NCBI GenBank assembly: GCA_016193065.1
Contig: JACPSX010000108.1
Location: forward strand, 1 to 24,175
Source of the DNA: Candidatus Tectimicrobiota bacterium
GTDB lineage: Bacteria > JACPSX01
DNA: 24,175 nt
Direction of reading: 5' to 3'
The notes under the pieces are model-generated. The model searched no databases and was not told the origin of the DNA. It worked only from the letters and a program-made list of their open reading frames with translations. Positions 1-5,933 of this stretch are shown in pieces (position 1 is the stretch's first letter; every line of letters starts with the position of its first letter). The translations under genes were made by a program, and so were the position numbers.

Positions 1-67
1 GGCTGATCCGCCTCAGGTGGAAGCTAGTTTCAAAGCCTCTTACATCAGTTAGGGGCAGATGTCCAGC

Positions 68-87
68 TTAAATTCAGGGGACACCTT
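68..87 (-). repeat. Left flank of RayT element, GTGTCCCC-type terminus
   Basis: Read on the minus strand this contains GGTGTCCCCTGAATT (71-85). It matches, in opposite orientation and with one substitution, GGTGTCCCCGGAATT at 813-827 on the plus strand. The two sequences bracket the REP-associated transposase gene at 157-759 as inverted ends about 740 bp apart. This is what I see; the inference is that they mark the boundaries of a unit recognised by the transposase. The sequence at 1-67 holds nothing I recognise. Confidence 0.5.
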
Positions 88-156
88 ACTTAACTTGTAG
101 CTTCCTTGCTCCCTTCGGCCGGGCTTCTGCCGCCTCAGCGTGCGTTCCATGATCAT

Positions 157-759
157 CTACAGCGCTTCCGTGAAGCGTTCACTTCCAAGCGGCCTGCCAG
201 TTCGCTCGTGTTTCCTGATGTCGTTCATTGTCTCTTCCTCCTCGGCCGAGGAGAGGAACCGTTTCCAGTCTCCAACGATCTCCAGCAGGGGAGACACCTT
301 GACAAGCTGATCCTCTACGCCGTCGAGGTGAGCCCGCGCACTGCTCCACTTCCATGACTGGGGTTCGCGCGCCAGTTGTGCCCGCACCGGATTCATCTCT
401 ATATATCGAGCCGCCGCAAGGAGATAGTTTTCATCCATGGGAAAAGAAGAAAAACGCCCTTCCCACAGATGTCCCCGCCAGTTTTCGCGAAAGTTGATCC
501 ATCGACTGTAACGCCGGTGTGCCTCGCCAACTCCCCGCCTTAGCCCACCCTCGGTTTCCGGAACCGCTATGAGATGGACATGGTTCGGCATCAGGCAATA
601 GGTCCAGATCTCCACACCACATTTCTGGGACCACTCGGCCATCAAAGAGATGTAAGCCCGATAATCTTCGTCGCGGAAAACGGTGGGCATTCGCCGGTTG
701 CCGCGCTGGGTCACGTGGTGAGGCATGCCGGCAGCTATCACCCGCGCAATTCGAGCCAT
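157..759 (-). CDS. REP-associated tyrosine transposase (RayT, Y1_Tnp), probably C-terminally shortened
   Basis: A single-strand DNA transposase-like protein of the IS200/REP family, 200 aa from the ATG at 757-759 (MARIARV); the longer frame to 792 lacks family similarity before this Met. The N-terminus carries the family pattern MPHHVTQRGNRR (12-23), the HUH metal-binding motif is NHVHLI with H60 and H62, and the catalytic tyrosine is probably Y119 in AARYIEMNPV. HxH plus a downstream Tyr is the known active-site set of Y1 transposases. The frame ends in TAG right after RPLGSERFTEAL. Translating past it in the same frame gives MERTLRRQKPGRR, which resembles the usual family C-terminus, so the stop looks like a nonsense mutation that removes roughly the last 25 residues. 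The protein may still be active or be decaying. Promoter not identified. Confidence 0.85.
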   Translation of the reverse strand: MARIARVIAAGMPHHVTQRGNRRMPTVFRDEDYRAYISLMAEWSQKCGVEIWTYCLMPNHVHLIAVPETEGGLRRGVGEAHRRYSRWINFRENWRGHLWEGRFSSFPMDENYLLAAARYIEMNPVRAQLAREPQSWKWSSARAHLDGVEDQLVKVSPLLEIVGDWKRFLSSAEEEETMNDIRKHERTGRPLGSERFTEAL

Positions 760-812
760 GACAGAGTAGAATACAATTAAAGCAAATCCCAAGTGAAAGA
801 AGAATTACGTAT

Positions 813-865
813 GGTGTCCCCGGAATTCGGAATTCCCGCGGAATTCCCGGAATTCGGGATTCCCT
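813..865 (+). repeat. Right flank of RayT element: GTGTCCCC terminus plus GAATTC palindrome cluster
   Basis: Starts with GGTGTCCCCGGAATT, the inverted counterpart of the left flank. It continues into four GAATTC hexamers (823, 830, 841, 850) separated by CCCG/CGG spacers and ending in CGGGATTCCC, so several overlapping hairpins can form. REP-like palindromes next to a RayT gene are a known arrangement; the exact folding unit is inferred. Confidence 0.55.
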
Positions 866-877
866 ATCCACATTCCC

Positions 878-1339
878 TCATTGAGGCACTCTCTCGACAC
901 AAGCCTTTTTAGGTTTTGAGGTGGGAATAAGATCTAACTTGTCTGGCGATATGAATTGAAAAGAATAGCTCATTATCTCACCAATCAAATTGTTTGCCCT
1001 TGTGATTGTGTACACCCCTCCCTGAGCTACTTCCGTTTGCCATTGACCATCTACCCAAATCAGATCGGCGGTATTGGCGACAGTTTTGTCACTACTTCTT
1101 TCAATATAAAGACCTTCTTTCTTGCCTAGAGGAATAACAATGCCAGCTTTGCCTCCATCCTTTAGAGAGCATTCGCCATAAAATACCGCCGTCCTTTCAT
1201 TCTTTAAGCGAGACAAATATTCTGCTACAAATTTTGTACCGGCCGCGTCTCTTGCCACGACTTGGTCTGTCGCCGAGCCCGCCAAAGAAGGAACAGGTAT
1301 TGCTAAAATGAAAGCTAGAAAAATGAGAGATTTCGACAT
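878..1339 (-). CDS. Small exported protein, candidate immunity protein for the upstream RHS tip
   Basis: A 153-aa protein that I do not recognise as a named family. Residues 1-20 form a clear Sec signal peptide (hydrophobic FLAFILAIPV, then PSLA before the likely cleavage site), so the mature protein should be periplasmic. The mature part has two cysteines, C57 and C147, that could pair, and is otherwise polar with alternating beta-like stretches (AGIVIPLG, ADLIWVDG). It starts 18 nt after the RHS gene stops, with a GAGG ribosome site in the gap, so both are co-transcribed. In RHS loci the small gene directly after the variable tip is usually the immunity gene; I infer that role from position, size and export alone. 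GC content is lower than in the core operon. Alternatively it is a second effector or an unrelated cargo gene. Confidence 0.7.
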   Translation of the reverse strand: MSKSLIFLAFILAIPVPSLAGSATDQVVARDAAGTKFVAEYLSRLKNERTAVFYGECSLKDGGKAGIVIPLGKKEGLYIERSSDKTVANTADLIWVDGQWQTEVAQGGVYTITRANNLIGEIMSYSFQFISPDKLDLIPTSKPKKACVERVPQ

Positions 1340-1357
1340 TTCAAGCCTCGTTGCGCG

Positions 1358-2281
1358 TCATTGCGCGAAGATGTTTATGTAAACCCCGCTAGCAGGCAAT
1401 TGCTGGCCTACGGGAACTCTTGGATTACCAGCCGTGGGGTAACTGTTGTTGAATGGCCCAAACTGCTGAAGAACGGGATATAGGCCATAACGGGCTGGCC
1501 TAGAAGGGTTCCCCTTTATGACAAATCCCTTTGCGCCGCCAGTTGTATCTTTTGAGCAAAGCGCAGTTGCAGCGGCCTGTTTTGCCTGCGAATAGGCGGC
1601 AACTATTGAAGGCACTTTATTACGCAGAGCGGTCTCGGCTTCCGCACTTAGTTGTGGGGGTGCGATGCCCCGATCAATCTTTCCTGGTATATAACGATTT
1701 TCAGCGATATACCCAATGACAACTCTTGCATCATAAATGCCTTTACCACTTAACGATCCAGTTTCGTTATAGATAATATTTGCAAGCTCCTCTTGGGTAT
1801 AAAGGCCTAGCAGGTCAATCCAATTCATCGGATTATTATCGACGTAACTGTAAAGTGGGTTGGCCCCTTGCTGGATACCTATTGGGTCAGGTTCAACATA
1901 CCGCCCGGTGCTTGGATCATAATCCCGGAAGTAGTTGTAATCCAGCCCGGTTTCTTCATCGAAGTACTGGCCGGGGAAACGGAGGTTCAGGGTGACTCCC
2001 GGCTGGGCGGTGATTGTGGTCTCCCCAAAGGGCTCCATGTCCACTTCCCACACTGTCTGGCCCTGCTCGTCCGTCATCATGACCGGAGTCCCGAGATGAT
2101 CCGTGTGGACATAGAGGAGAACCTCCGAGGGCGCCGCTTGACCAATTATCGTTTGAGCTAGTATAGACCCGAGTTCCAAAAGGGACAAGGCGGCCTCTGA
2201 AGACTTCAGGGGAAGCAAAGTTAGAGCCATACAGACAAAGGGAAGGAAAAGAGAAAGGGAGCCGAGGCGGGGGGACTTCAT
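1358..2281 (-). CDS. Miniature secreted RHS-repeat-associated core protein with variable C-terminal tip
   Basis: A 307-aa protein beginning at ATG 2281 with a good GGGAGGAAG ribosome site. Residues 1-30 are a Sec signal peptide. Residues 55-160 are the RHS-associated core: HTDHLGTP, PFGE, RFPGQYFDEETGLDYNYFRDYD, RYVEPDPIG, NPLYSYVDNNP and the terminal DLLGL. Full RHS proteins exceed 1000 residues and carry many YD repeats; here only the last core unit remains, directly fused to its own signal peptide. Residues 161-307 are the variable tip, which in RHS systems is the toxin. Its start, ELANIIYNETGS, followed by IGYIAENR (E173, N195, R196), is faintly reminiscent of SleB-type cell-wall hydrolases; that reading is tentative. 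The next gene is a small exported protein, consistent with toxin and immunity acting in the periplasm. It could also be a decayed orphan RHS tip. Confidence 0.85.
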   Translation of the reverse strand: MKSPRLGSLSLFLPFVCMALTLLPLKSSEAALSLLELGSILAQTIIGQAAPSEVLLYVHTDHLGTPVMMTDEQGQTVWEVDMEPFGETTITAQPGVTLNLRFPGQYFDEETGLDYNYFRDYDPSTGRYVEPDPIGIQQGANPLYSYVDNNPMNWIDLLGLYTQEELANIIYNETGSLSGKGIYDARVVIGYIAENRYIPGKIDRGIAPPQLSAEAETALRNKVPSIVAAYSQAKQAAATALCSKDTTGGAKGFVIKGNPSRPARYGLYPVLQQFGPFNNSYPTAGNPRVPVGQQLPASGVYINIFAQ

Positions 2282-2645
2282 GGCTGCTTCCTCCCAGAAG
2301 AGGGTGGTACCGTTTGCGGAGTGGAAGGGAACTGGTCAGAGATCAAAGCAAGAGGAGTGCCACGAGACCCGGGAGAAGAGTTGGAAAATGAGAAGTGCCG
2401 GATGATCAAAGAATTAGAGGGAAGGGGAAATGCTTGGAAACCGATTCCGATGGGAAGCAAACGCTCCGCACACCCAAGATCGCTGCACAAAAAACTGTGC
2501 AATTTGCATAGTTTTGATTGCGAATGCGTGGACGGCGAGCCGCACCCTTCTTTCCTCAAGAGACGGGTAGGAGAATGCCCTCGTGCTGGATTCAGGAGGG
2601 GAACATCACCAGAGATTGGAGGACAAAGGTTTTGGGATTCTAACC
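2282..2645. other. Non-coding stretch upstream of the RHS gene, with TGCA palindromes
   Basis: No convincing gene. Frames open on both strands show no family similarity. The one structured site is at 2484-2508: TGCACA and TGTGCA (2484-2489, 2496-2501) form a perfect inverted repeat with a 6-nt spacer, overlapping the palindrome TGCAATTTGCA (2498-2508). It lies about 200 bp upstream of the RHS start and could be an operator; no clear -35/-10 pair was found. Confidence 0.4.
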
Positions 2646-2750
2646 TCAAGACAGCCCGCGGCGGCGGCGCAGGAACCATTCGGCGCACAGGACCAGGGTC
2701 AAGAGGGCAAATGCCCAGGGGGTCTGCCCCAACTTCAGGCGGCGCTCGGC
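2646..2750 (-). pseudogene. Displaced copy A of the 3' end of the VWA/GATase-like gene
   Basis: On the minus strand this reads the last 34 codons plus TGA of the gene at 7547-9829, from AERRLKLGQTPW to FLRRRRGLS. Compared with the intact tail (7547-7651) there are 9 base differences in 8 codons, all synonymous, and the stop codon is kept. Similarity ends abruptly on both sides: just past the stop on one side, and before the AER codons on the other, where the frame reads DRPV instead of RLL. Such silent divergence shows the copy evolved as part of a functional gene elsewhere, not as a local duplicate left to drift. It faces the truncated ImmA/IrrE-like gene across the junction at about 2751-2763. 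Confidence 0.9.
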
Positions 2751-2763
2751 CACCGGGCGGTCA

Positions 2764-3141
2764 ACCCTTTGTAGTGATGGCATTGTTTTTGCCCAGCAAC
2801 ACTTTGGGGTGAGCTATTTCGCCATGCTTTATCTCCTTCAAAACCTTGGCTGGATCACGAAGAAGGACCGAGAACGGCTACAAGCCTTCAAGCCTAGTGA
2901 GATAGCCAGCCGTCTGGGACTGGAGATCGATCGCGAAGAAGAAGGACCGCCCGTCCCGCTCCAGTTTGTCCGGCTTGCACTGGAAGCTTATCGCGGGGGC
3001 AAGATTTCCCTGGGGAAGTTTGCTAACATGCTGCGCATGTCTCGTCAGGAAGCTATGGGACTGCTAAAGTCCCTCAACATCCCACTGAGACTCGGGACTG
3101 AAGATAAGGAGGCGCTCAAGCGGGAGCAGGAGAGTGGGTGA
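2764..3141 (+). pseudogene. 5'-truncated ImmA/IrrE-type or HTH regulator, C-terminal fragment
   Basis: The open frame runs uninterrupted from the repeat junction through 3141. Before the GTG at 2809 it reads SDGIVFAQQHFG and then VSYFAMLYLLQNLGWI. This matches the pattern 'A..FGVS...L.YRL..LGLI' seen at the end of the metallopeptidase domain in ImmA/IrrE proteins. The final part, FVRLALEAYRGGKISLGKFANML followed by SRQEAMGLL, is the small helical tail common in these regulators. The catalytic HExxH region and any N-terminal HTH are absent because the gene is cut at the junction with copy A. ImmA/IrrE proteins normally cleave or bind HTH repressors in mobile elements and toxin-antitoxin loci. 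A short protein of 110 aa could still be made from GTG 2809, but I regard it as a remnant. It suggests the element upstream of hicAB was once longer. Confidence 0.65.
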
Positions 3142-3189
3142 GGGAAGAGGCGGTCCGGCCGATCGGCCCGTTGTTCTTGATAACTACAG

Positions 3190-3321
3190 GTGATTGGGGT
3201 AATTGCCCAGTCACTAGAAAAACATATAACATATTGATTTATATATTGTTAAATTCAGATTGAATTAATAGTACTAAATTTAGTATCATTCCTTGCCGAC
3301 CTAATGGAAGAATAGTAGAAT
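3190..3321 (+). promoter_or_regulatory. AT-rich promoter/operator region of the hicAB operon
   Basis: A sharply AT-rich stretch between the ImmA-like remnant and hicA. It contains a perfect 14-bp palindrome, TACTAAATTTAGTA (3272-3285), 37 bp before the hicA ATG, and flanking TAACA/TGTTA half-sites around 3230-3252. HicB antitoxins with a ribbon-helix-helix domain are known to repress their own promoter by binding palindromes, so this is the likely operator. The -35/-10 elements are ambiguous in so AT-rich a sequence. The ribosome site for hicA is weak (GGAAG about 11 nt upstream). Confidence 0.5.
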
Positions 3322-3567
3322 ATGGGTCAGTGGGAGGAATACTTAGAGAAAATTCGCAATAACCCCCGTAATGCCCGCTTTGACGATATTCTCAACTTGC
3401 TTAGGCACTATGGGTTTCACATCAGGACAGGAAAGGGCTCCCACTATGTTGCCTCGCGTGGTCGCTACAGAATAGTCATCGTAAGAGAAAATCCGGTCAA
3501 GATCCCATATGTTCGACAGTGCATCAATGCGATAGACGGCGTGACCGAGGAGGACTCAGATGAGTAA
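3322..3567 (+). CDS. hicA: HicA-family mRNA interferase toxin
   Basis: An 81-aa protein with the dsRBD-like HicA fold pattern: helix (residues 19-31, RFDDILNLLRHYGF), the signature GKGSHYVA (37-44) with catalytic His41, then beta strands YRIVIVREN and the C-terminal helix YVRQCINAI. HicA toxins cleave mRNA and tmRNA in the cytoplasm and are held inactive by HicB. The charged tail DGVTEEDSDE is a little longer than in minimal members. The stop overlaps the hicB start by 8 nt (ATGAGTAA), so translation of the two is coupled. Toxin-first order and the small size are typical of hicAB. I see no missing key residue, so it is probably functional. Confidence 0.9.
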   Translation: MGQWEEYLEKIRNNPRNARFDDILNLLRHYGFHIRTGKGSHYVASRGRYRIVIVRENPVKIPYVRQCINAIDGVTEEDSDE

Positions 3568-4201
3568 GGATCTAGGTTATTACATGAAATTGGACTACCC
3601 TGTCACCCTTAAGAGGTGCCAAGAGGACGGGGAAGTTTATTTCTTGGCGGAAATTTCGATTCTGCCGGGCTGCATGTCGCATGGTAAAACCCCAAATGAG
3701 GCAATGGAGATGATCGAAGGAGCCAAGGAAACTTGGATTCGCTCTTTCCTGGAAGATGGCTATGAAGTTCCCGAGCCCAGAGATGAAGAGGAATATAGCG
3801 GCCGATTCGTCGTGAGAATTCCGAAATCGCTCCACAAGAATTTGGCCGAGATGGCTAGGCGTGAGAACGTGAGTCTCAATCAATTGGTTGTCAGTTTGTT
3901 ATCAGCTAATGCAACTAGAGAAGCCTTCAACTTTCAGGAAGCCGCAGGAAGAGACCGATGGGTTAGGGAGCTAGTCAAAAATTGGCTACCTTCTTCTTGC
4001 GTTGTATCTCAGGATCCAAGTGGCCACTTTTTGCTCAGTATAGATCCAACATCTCATTCGGGAGGAGTAGAAACATGGGATGCTCAACTCACCAAACCAA
4101 TCCCGAAGCTCGAGAATCCGTTCTTTGCTCTGCAAAAGATACAGGCACCATACTCCACAACTGAACAATTCGGAGAGACAAAGCACCCGGAGCAGGTATA
4201 G
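3560..4201 (+). CDS. hicB: HicB-family antitoxin with ribbon-helix-helix domain and long C-terminal extension
   Basis: A 213-aa antitoxin. Residues 1-75 form the degenerate RNase-H-like HicB domain (YPVTLKRCQEDGEVYFLAEI, LPGCMSHGKTPNEAM, AKETWIRSFLEDGYEVPEP). This domain binds HicA and blocks its active site. Residues 81-115 (GRFVVRIPKSLHKNLAEMAR, then NVSLNQLVVSLLS) are a canonical ribbon-helix-helix DNA-binding segment, so it should repress its own promoter, probably at the palindrome 3272-3285. Usual HicB proteins of this architecture end at about 110-140 aa. Here about 98 further residues (116-213) follow, tryptophan-containing at first and low-complexity and polar at the end. An extended antitoxin tail beside a third gene recalls chaperone-dependent toxin-antitoxin systems, but the comparison is by architecture only. 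The next gene starts within the stop codon (1-nt overlap). Confidence 0.9.
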   Translation: MSKDLGYYMKLDYPVTLKRCQEDGEVYFLAEISILPGCMSHGKTPNEAMEMIEGAKETWIRSFLEDGYEVPEPRDEEEYSGRFVVRIPKSLHKNLAEMARRENVSLNQLVVSLLSANATREAFNFQEAAGRDRWVRELVKNWLPSSCVVSQDPSGHFLLSIDPTSHSGGVETWDAQLTKPIPKLENPFFALQKIQAPYSTTEQFGETKHPEQV

Positions 4202-4908
4202 TGAAAGATATTTCCAATCTCACAATTGAAAGAACATTTTTATTCCGTCAAGACTCTATTCCGTTTGCTGGTCTACTGGCTCCAGGTACGATTGAGCGAG
4301 CCTTTCAGCCATTCAGATTCGGAGTCGCCGGAACAATAATTCAAGAGCCTTCCAGTGGTAAGATCCTTGAGCTCCAGATGGCTAACGGGAGTTTCGATGT
4401 AGATAAGGAGAAAAGTCTCATTGTGGGTAAACTAGACATCTCTGAGCGGAAGATTCACTTTACTATCGGGTCGACTTTTGAAGAAAGTGAGAAATTCTTT
4501 CGTGCGGTATTAGATAGCATAAGTGGGGCTACTCAAGTCTCAATGTCGCCTGGAACTGATATCTTGGTCTCGACTATACAGACCTCATGCGCAGTTACAC
4601 TCGATTTTTCCTTCGAGACCTTCTTTTCTCCGAGATTCCTTTCATTCCTTCAAGGGCAGGCACAACAGTTAATGTCCATTTCAGTGGCCGATGTTAACGT
4701 AAGACCTTTTAAATTCTCTGCTGAGGTCAGCTATGCTGTGAAAGATGAGAGCCTTCACAAACACAAAATCATGGTCTCCAACAAACCCCTAGTTATTGAA
4801 CCAAGAGTTAACACGCCTTTCGAAGAGAACCGCTTTTTCACGTCCTCTCCCTGCGATCCCGAAACGCACTTTAATCTACTTCGAGCACTTGAAGACTCGA
4901 TGAGATAG
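4201..4908 (+). CDS. Unknown protein, third gene of the hicAB operon
   Basis: A 235-aa protein of no family I recognise, starting at GTG 4201 that shares its first base with the hicB stop, so it is translationally coupled. There is no signal peptide or membrane segment. The sequence is rich in predicted beta strands (GVAGTIIQEP, KSLIVGKLDI, KIHFTIGS, CAVTLDFSFETFF, FKFSAEVSYAV) and ends in a short helix (HFNLLRALEDSMR). Tight coupling to hicA-hicB and shared AT-richness argue that it belongs to the system, perhaps as a chaperone or modulator acting on the HicB extension, or as cargo. It does not visibly resemble SecB, the chaperone of known three-part systems. A weak inverted repeat follows (AAGGGGAA 4926-4933, TTCCCCTT 4958-4965) that may help end transcription. 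Confidence 0.7.
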   Translation: MKDISNLTIERTFLFRQDSIPFAGLLAPGTIERAFQPFRFGVAGTIIQEPSSGKILELQMANGSFDVDKEKSLIVGKLDISERKIHFTIGSTFEESEKFFRAVLDSISGATQVSMSPGTDILVSTIQTSCAVTLDFSFETFFSPRFLSFLQGQAQQLMSISVADVNVRPFKFSAEVSYAVKDESLHKHKIMVSNKPLVIEPRVNTPFEENRFFTSSPCDPETHFNLLRALEDSMR

Positions 4909-4973
4909 CGTATCCCCCCGAACTCAAGGGGAAGCCCTCCTACAAAAATTTCAGGATTTCCCCTTTCCAGTCC

Positions 4974-5036
4974 TCAGGACAAGCCCCGGCGGCGGCGCAG
5001 GAACCATTCGGCGCACAGGACCAGAGTGAGGAGGGC
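4974..5036 (-). pseudogene. Displaced copy B of the 3' end of the VWA/GATase-like gene
   Basis: The minus strand reads ALLTLVLCAEWFLRRRRGLS and TGA, the last 20 residues of the gene at 7547-9829, without a single amino-acid change. Against the intact tail there are 7 base differences, all silent, and its silent pattern also differs from copy A. Upstream of the matching codons the frame reads PA and similarity stops. Directly beyond the stop the flanks of the three copies diverge. It separates the hicAB block from the AbiE block. Confidence 0.88.
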
Positions 5037-5087
5037 GGCGGGCGCTGCTTTATGTGGGTGAACGCTTCATCCGTGGTAGAGGGTTTC

Positions 5088-5933
5088 TCAATCCTCGTCC
5101 CACGGTGCGATATTGAGCGCATCAAGCCACGCGGTGACCATTTCGTACGCCCGGCGCTCGATGATGGCCCGCTCTTCCGGGTCCGTAATCTCAAGAAAAT
5201 CAGCGACCCATTTCGGTCCCGCGTGATCCACAGAAAGGAATTGGCTCCGGATCTTCCCCAGCCCTTCGCGCACGAGCCGGTTCGAGATGTGAGGACGGAA
5301 CGCTTCTGCCAGGCCGGCGGTGCCTCCGGGATAGTGGCGCACGCAGTAATCGATGTCGTAAGCGTCCTTCTCCTTGAGACGATCCGCCAGAGCCATCCCC
5401 TTCATCACCAGCCAGGGAACGATCCCGGCCACACGGAACGTCACCCGGTCGCGTCCGCCGCCGGGGAGCTCTCCTTCCACCGAAACCTGGACAGGATTGG
5501 AAAAGGCCAGATCACACCCTCGTGCCTTCCGGGCACGGACGTCCTGTACGGGTTGAGTCCGGTGGCCGGGGCCGGTGCCTCCATACTCTCCGGACAAAAG
5601 GTCTACCTCGATCACGACGGGGTCACGCCCGGGCAGCGGGATCTCACGGAAGAACCGGAACGGCTGGTCCGGGTCCTGCCGGTACCCTCGGGAAGCGAAT
5701 GTCTCAAGAATCGTCCGGTAGGATTCTTCAGGAATTCTCCTGAAGTCCAGTGCAAGGTCGATGTCCAGAGTGCCTGCATGAGGTTCTGACGCTTGCGGAA
5801 AGAGCAGGGGAGGGACCCAGCCCCCAACGACCACCGTATGATCTCTGATCTGCCCCATGAGATGGATGAGCTCGATCAGGACGGACCGGCAGGCTTCCAC
5901 AGCCTCCGCGCTGTAATCCCGTTGGGTCACCAT
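5088..5933 (-). CDS. AbiEii-like nucleotidyltransferase toxin of a type IV toxin-antitoxin pair
   Basis: A 281-aa protein with a DNA polymerase beta-type nucleotidyltransferase core. GGW (37-39) stands for the family's GS/GG motif, TLDIDLAL gives metal ligands D57 and D59, and IEVDLL offers the third carboxylate D111. MKGMALADRLKEKDAYDIDY (178-196) matches the K...R..KD..D conserved region of AbiEii/AbiGii toxins. Known AbiEii-type enzymes transfer nucleotides to RNA acceptors and stop growth; which acceptor is used here is unknown. It is the second gene of its operon and overlaps the antitoxin gene by 7 nt, a common order. The C-terminal third (220-281) is helical and less conserved. All catalytic residues appear present, so it should be active. 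Confidence 0.8.
   Translation of the reverse strand: MVTQRDYSAEAVEACRSVLIELIHLMGQIRDHTVVVGGWVPPLLFPQASEPHAGTLDIDLALDFRRIPEESYRTILETFASRGYRQDPDQPFRFFREIPLPGRDPVVIEVDLLSGEYGGTGPGHRTQPVQDVRARKARGCDLAFSNPVQVSVEGELPGGGRDRVTFRVAGIVPWLVMKGMALADRLKEKDAYDIDYCVRHYPGGTAGLAEAFRPHISNRLVREGLGKIRSQFLSVDHAGPKWVADFLEITDPEERAIIERRAYEMVTAWLDALNIAPWDED

Noticed and set aside
2484-2508. Possible sigma54 promoter on the minus strand (TTGCAC...TTGTGCA)
   Set aside because: The -12 element and the spacing do not fit the GG-N10-GC rule; the TGCA palindromes explain the look.
2278-2812. Open frames of 136 and 163 codons on both strands
   Set aside because: They run through the non-coding stretch and the antisense of the duplicated gene tail, have no family-like motifs and no ribosome sites. 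The duplicated tail on the minus strand explains the GC-rich open frames.
4201-4908. Third hicAB gene as a SecB chaperone
   Set aside because: Length and beta-rich pattern do not align by eye with SecB; kept only as an architectural analogy.
2646-5036. tRNA-type attachment site for an integrative island
   Set aside because: No tRNA or integrase is visible; the repeated sequence is a protein-gene tail.
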